A DNA stretch of 16,306 bases from Pseudomonadota bacterium (GTDB taxonomy: Bacteria; Pseudomonadota; Alphaproteobacteria; Rhizobiales; Devosiaceae): the NCBI GenBank assembly GCA_023427545.1, contig JAEZBF010000405.1, positions 1 to 16,306 on the forward strand, given 5' to 3'. A model generated the notes under the pieces. It was not told the DNA's origin. It was given only the letters and a program-made list of their open reading frames with translations, and ran no database searches. The translations under genes and the position numbers were made by a program. Shown here one piece after another: positions 15,757 to 16,306 of the stretch (the stretch's first letter is position 1; each line of letters opens with the position of its first letter).

Positions 15757-16306
15757 ATGTTCGACTTCGCCTACTCGCGCCGCCGCATGATCGAGCGGCA
15801 GATTTCCGCCCGCGGCATCACGGACGAACGCGTGATCGCGGCGATGGGCCGCGTGCCGCGCGAGTCCTTCATCGACCACGACCTCCAGGAGTTCGCCTAC
15901 GAGGACACCCCCCTGCCCATCGCCGAAGGGCAGACGATCTCCCAGCCCTATATTGTCGCCCTGATGCTCGAAGCTGCGGAGATTCATCCCCGCGACAAGG
16001 TGCTCGAGGTCGGTACCGGCTCGGGTTATGCCGCCGCCGTGCTGGCCGAAATGGGCGCGAAGGTGCTGTCGATCGAGCGCCATCCTCTCCTCGCCGAAAG
16101 CGCAAGGAAGCGGCTGGGCGAAACCGGATACGACCAGGTGCTGGTCCGGACCGGCGATGGCACCCTCGGCTGGCCGGAGACCGCGCCGTTCGACGCCATC
16201 ATCGCAGCGGCCGGCGGCCCCTCGGTGCCGCAAAGCTGGAAGGATCAGCTCAGGGTCGGCGGACGCCTCATCGTGCCGGTCGGCCAGACCACCCACGAGC
16301 AGACCC
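15757..16306 (+). CDS. pcm: Protein-L-isoaspartate O-methyltransferase, C-terminus cut by window edge
   Basis: S-adenosylmethionine-dependent cytosolic enzyme that methylates isoaspartyl residues in aged proteins so that they can revert. The frame opens at the ATG 15757 (MFDFAYSRRRMIERQISARG) and runs for about 183 codons to the window edge without a stop. PLPIAEGQTISQPYIVALM (residues 49-67) is the PCMT signature, LEVGTGSGYAAAVLAEMGA is SAM-binding motif I (about 84-102), and VGGRLIVPVG is near 167-176. A GTG at 15742 is in frame and could add five residues, but the GGAGGAG seven bases before the ATG favours 15757. Some proteins with this N-terminus are long forms carrying an extra C-terminal domain; this cannot be judged here because the end is missing. 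Confidence 0.93.
   Translation, partial: MFDFAYSRRRMIERQISARGITDERVIAAMGRVPRESFIDHDLQEFAYEDTPLPIAEGQTISQPYIVALMLEAAEIHPRDKVLEVGTGSGYAAAVLAEMGAKVLSIERHPLLAESARKRLGETGYDQVLVRTGDGTLGWPETAPFDAIIAAAGGPSVPQSWKDQLRVGGRLIVPVGQTTHEQT

Noticed and set aside
1..16306. tRNA, rRNA, CRISPR arrays, insertion sequences, phage or toxin-antitoxin genes
   Set aside because: I found no such motif, direct-repeat array or transposase-like protein; the window is almost wholly filled by housekeeping genes.

Overview
The window looks like a piece of chromosome from a GC-rich alphaproteobacterium, probably of the order Hyphomicrobiales (Rhizobiales). The basis is the gene order glgP-glgB-glgC-glgA-pgm, which is the arrangement I know from Agrobacterium and relatives, together with the protein sequences and the strong G/C preference at third codon positions. 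The genus cannot be fixed from sequence reading alone; a Devosia-like organism is only a guess. I see no rRNA, tRNA, CRISPR array, insertion sequence, phage gene or attachment site. Coding density is very high and no gap exceeds about 110 bases.

Left part (1-8587, minus strand): a complete glycogen synthesis and breakdown operon, read right to left: glycogen phosphorylase, branching enzyme, ADP-glucose pyrophosphorylase, glycogen synthase and phosphoglucomutase. The phosphoglucomutase is cut by the window edge. The genes are packed with 4-base start/stop overlaps (glgP/glgB and glgC/glgA), a 23-base gap (glgB/glgC) and a 20-base overlap (glgA/pgm). Together they interconvert glucose-6-phosphate and glucose-1-phosphate, activate glucose as ADP-glucose, build and branch the polymer, and release glucose-1-phosphate from it.

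Middle part (8669-12003, minus strand): a Kef-type potassium/proton antiporter with a C-terminal nucleotide-binding (KTN) domain, preceded by an AI-2E-family membrane permease with a long Ala/Glu/Lys-rich tail. Both point in the same direction as the glycogen operon. The 81-base gap in front of glgP contains a 17-base perfect palindrome and a weak promoter-like -10 box.

Right part (12114-16306): a divergent two-gene unit on the plus strand (nucleoside hydrolase, then a LysE/RhtB-type exporter) converges on a minus-strand phosphomannomutase/phosphoglucomutase-family gene. The two convergent genes share the four bases CTAG as their overlapping stop codons. Divergent from the mutase are a 3-methyladenine DNA glycosylase and the beginning of a protein-L-isoaspartate methyltransferase, cut by the window edge. 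Its ribosome binding site lies in a set of mutually exclusive hairpins.

This is mostly ordinary housekeeping and storage metabolism. I found no convincing undescribed multi-gene system. The items most worth a second look are small: the hairpin pair before pcm, the palindrome before glgP, the CTAG double stop, the tail on the AI-2E permease, and the divergent active-site motifs of the second mutase.
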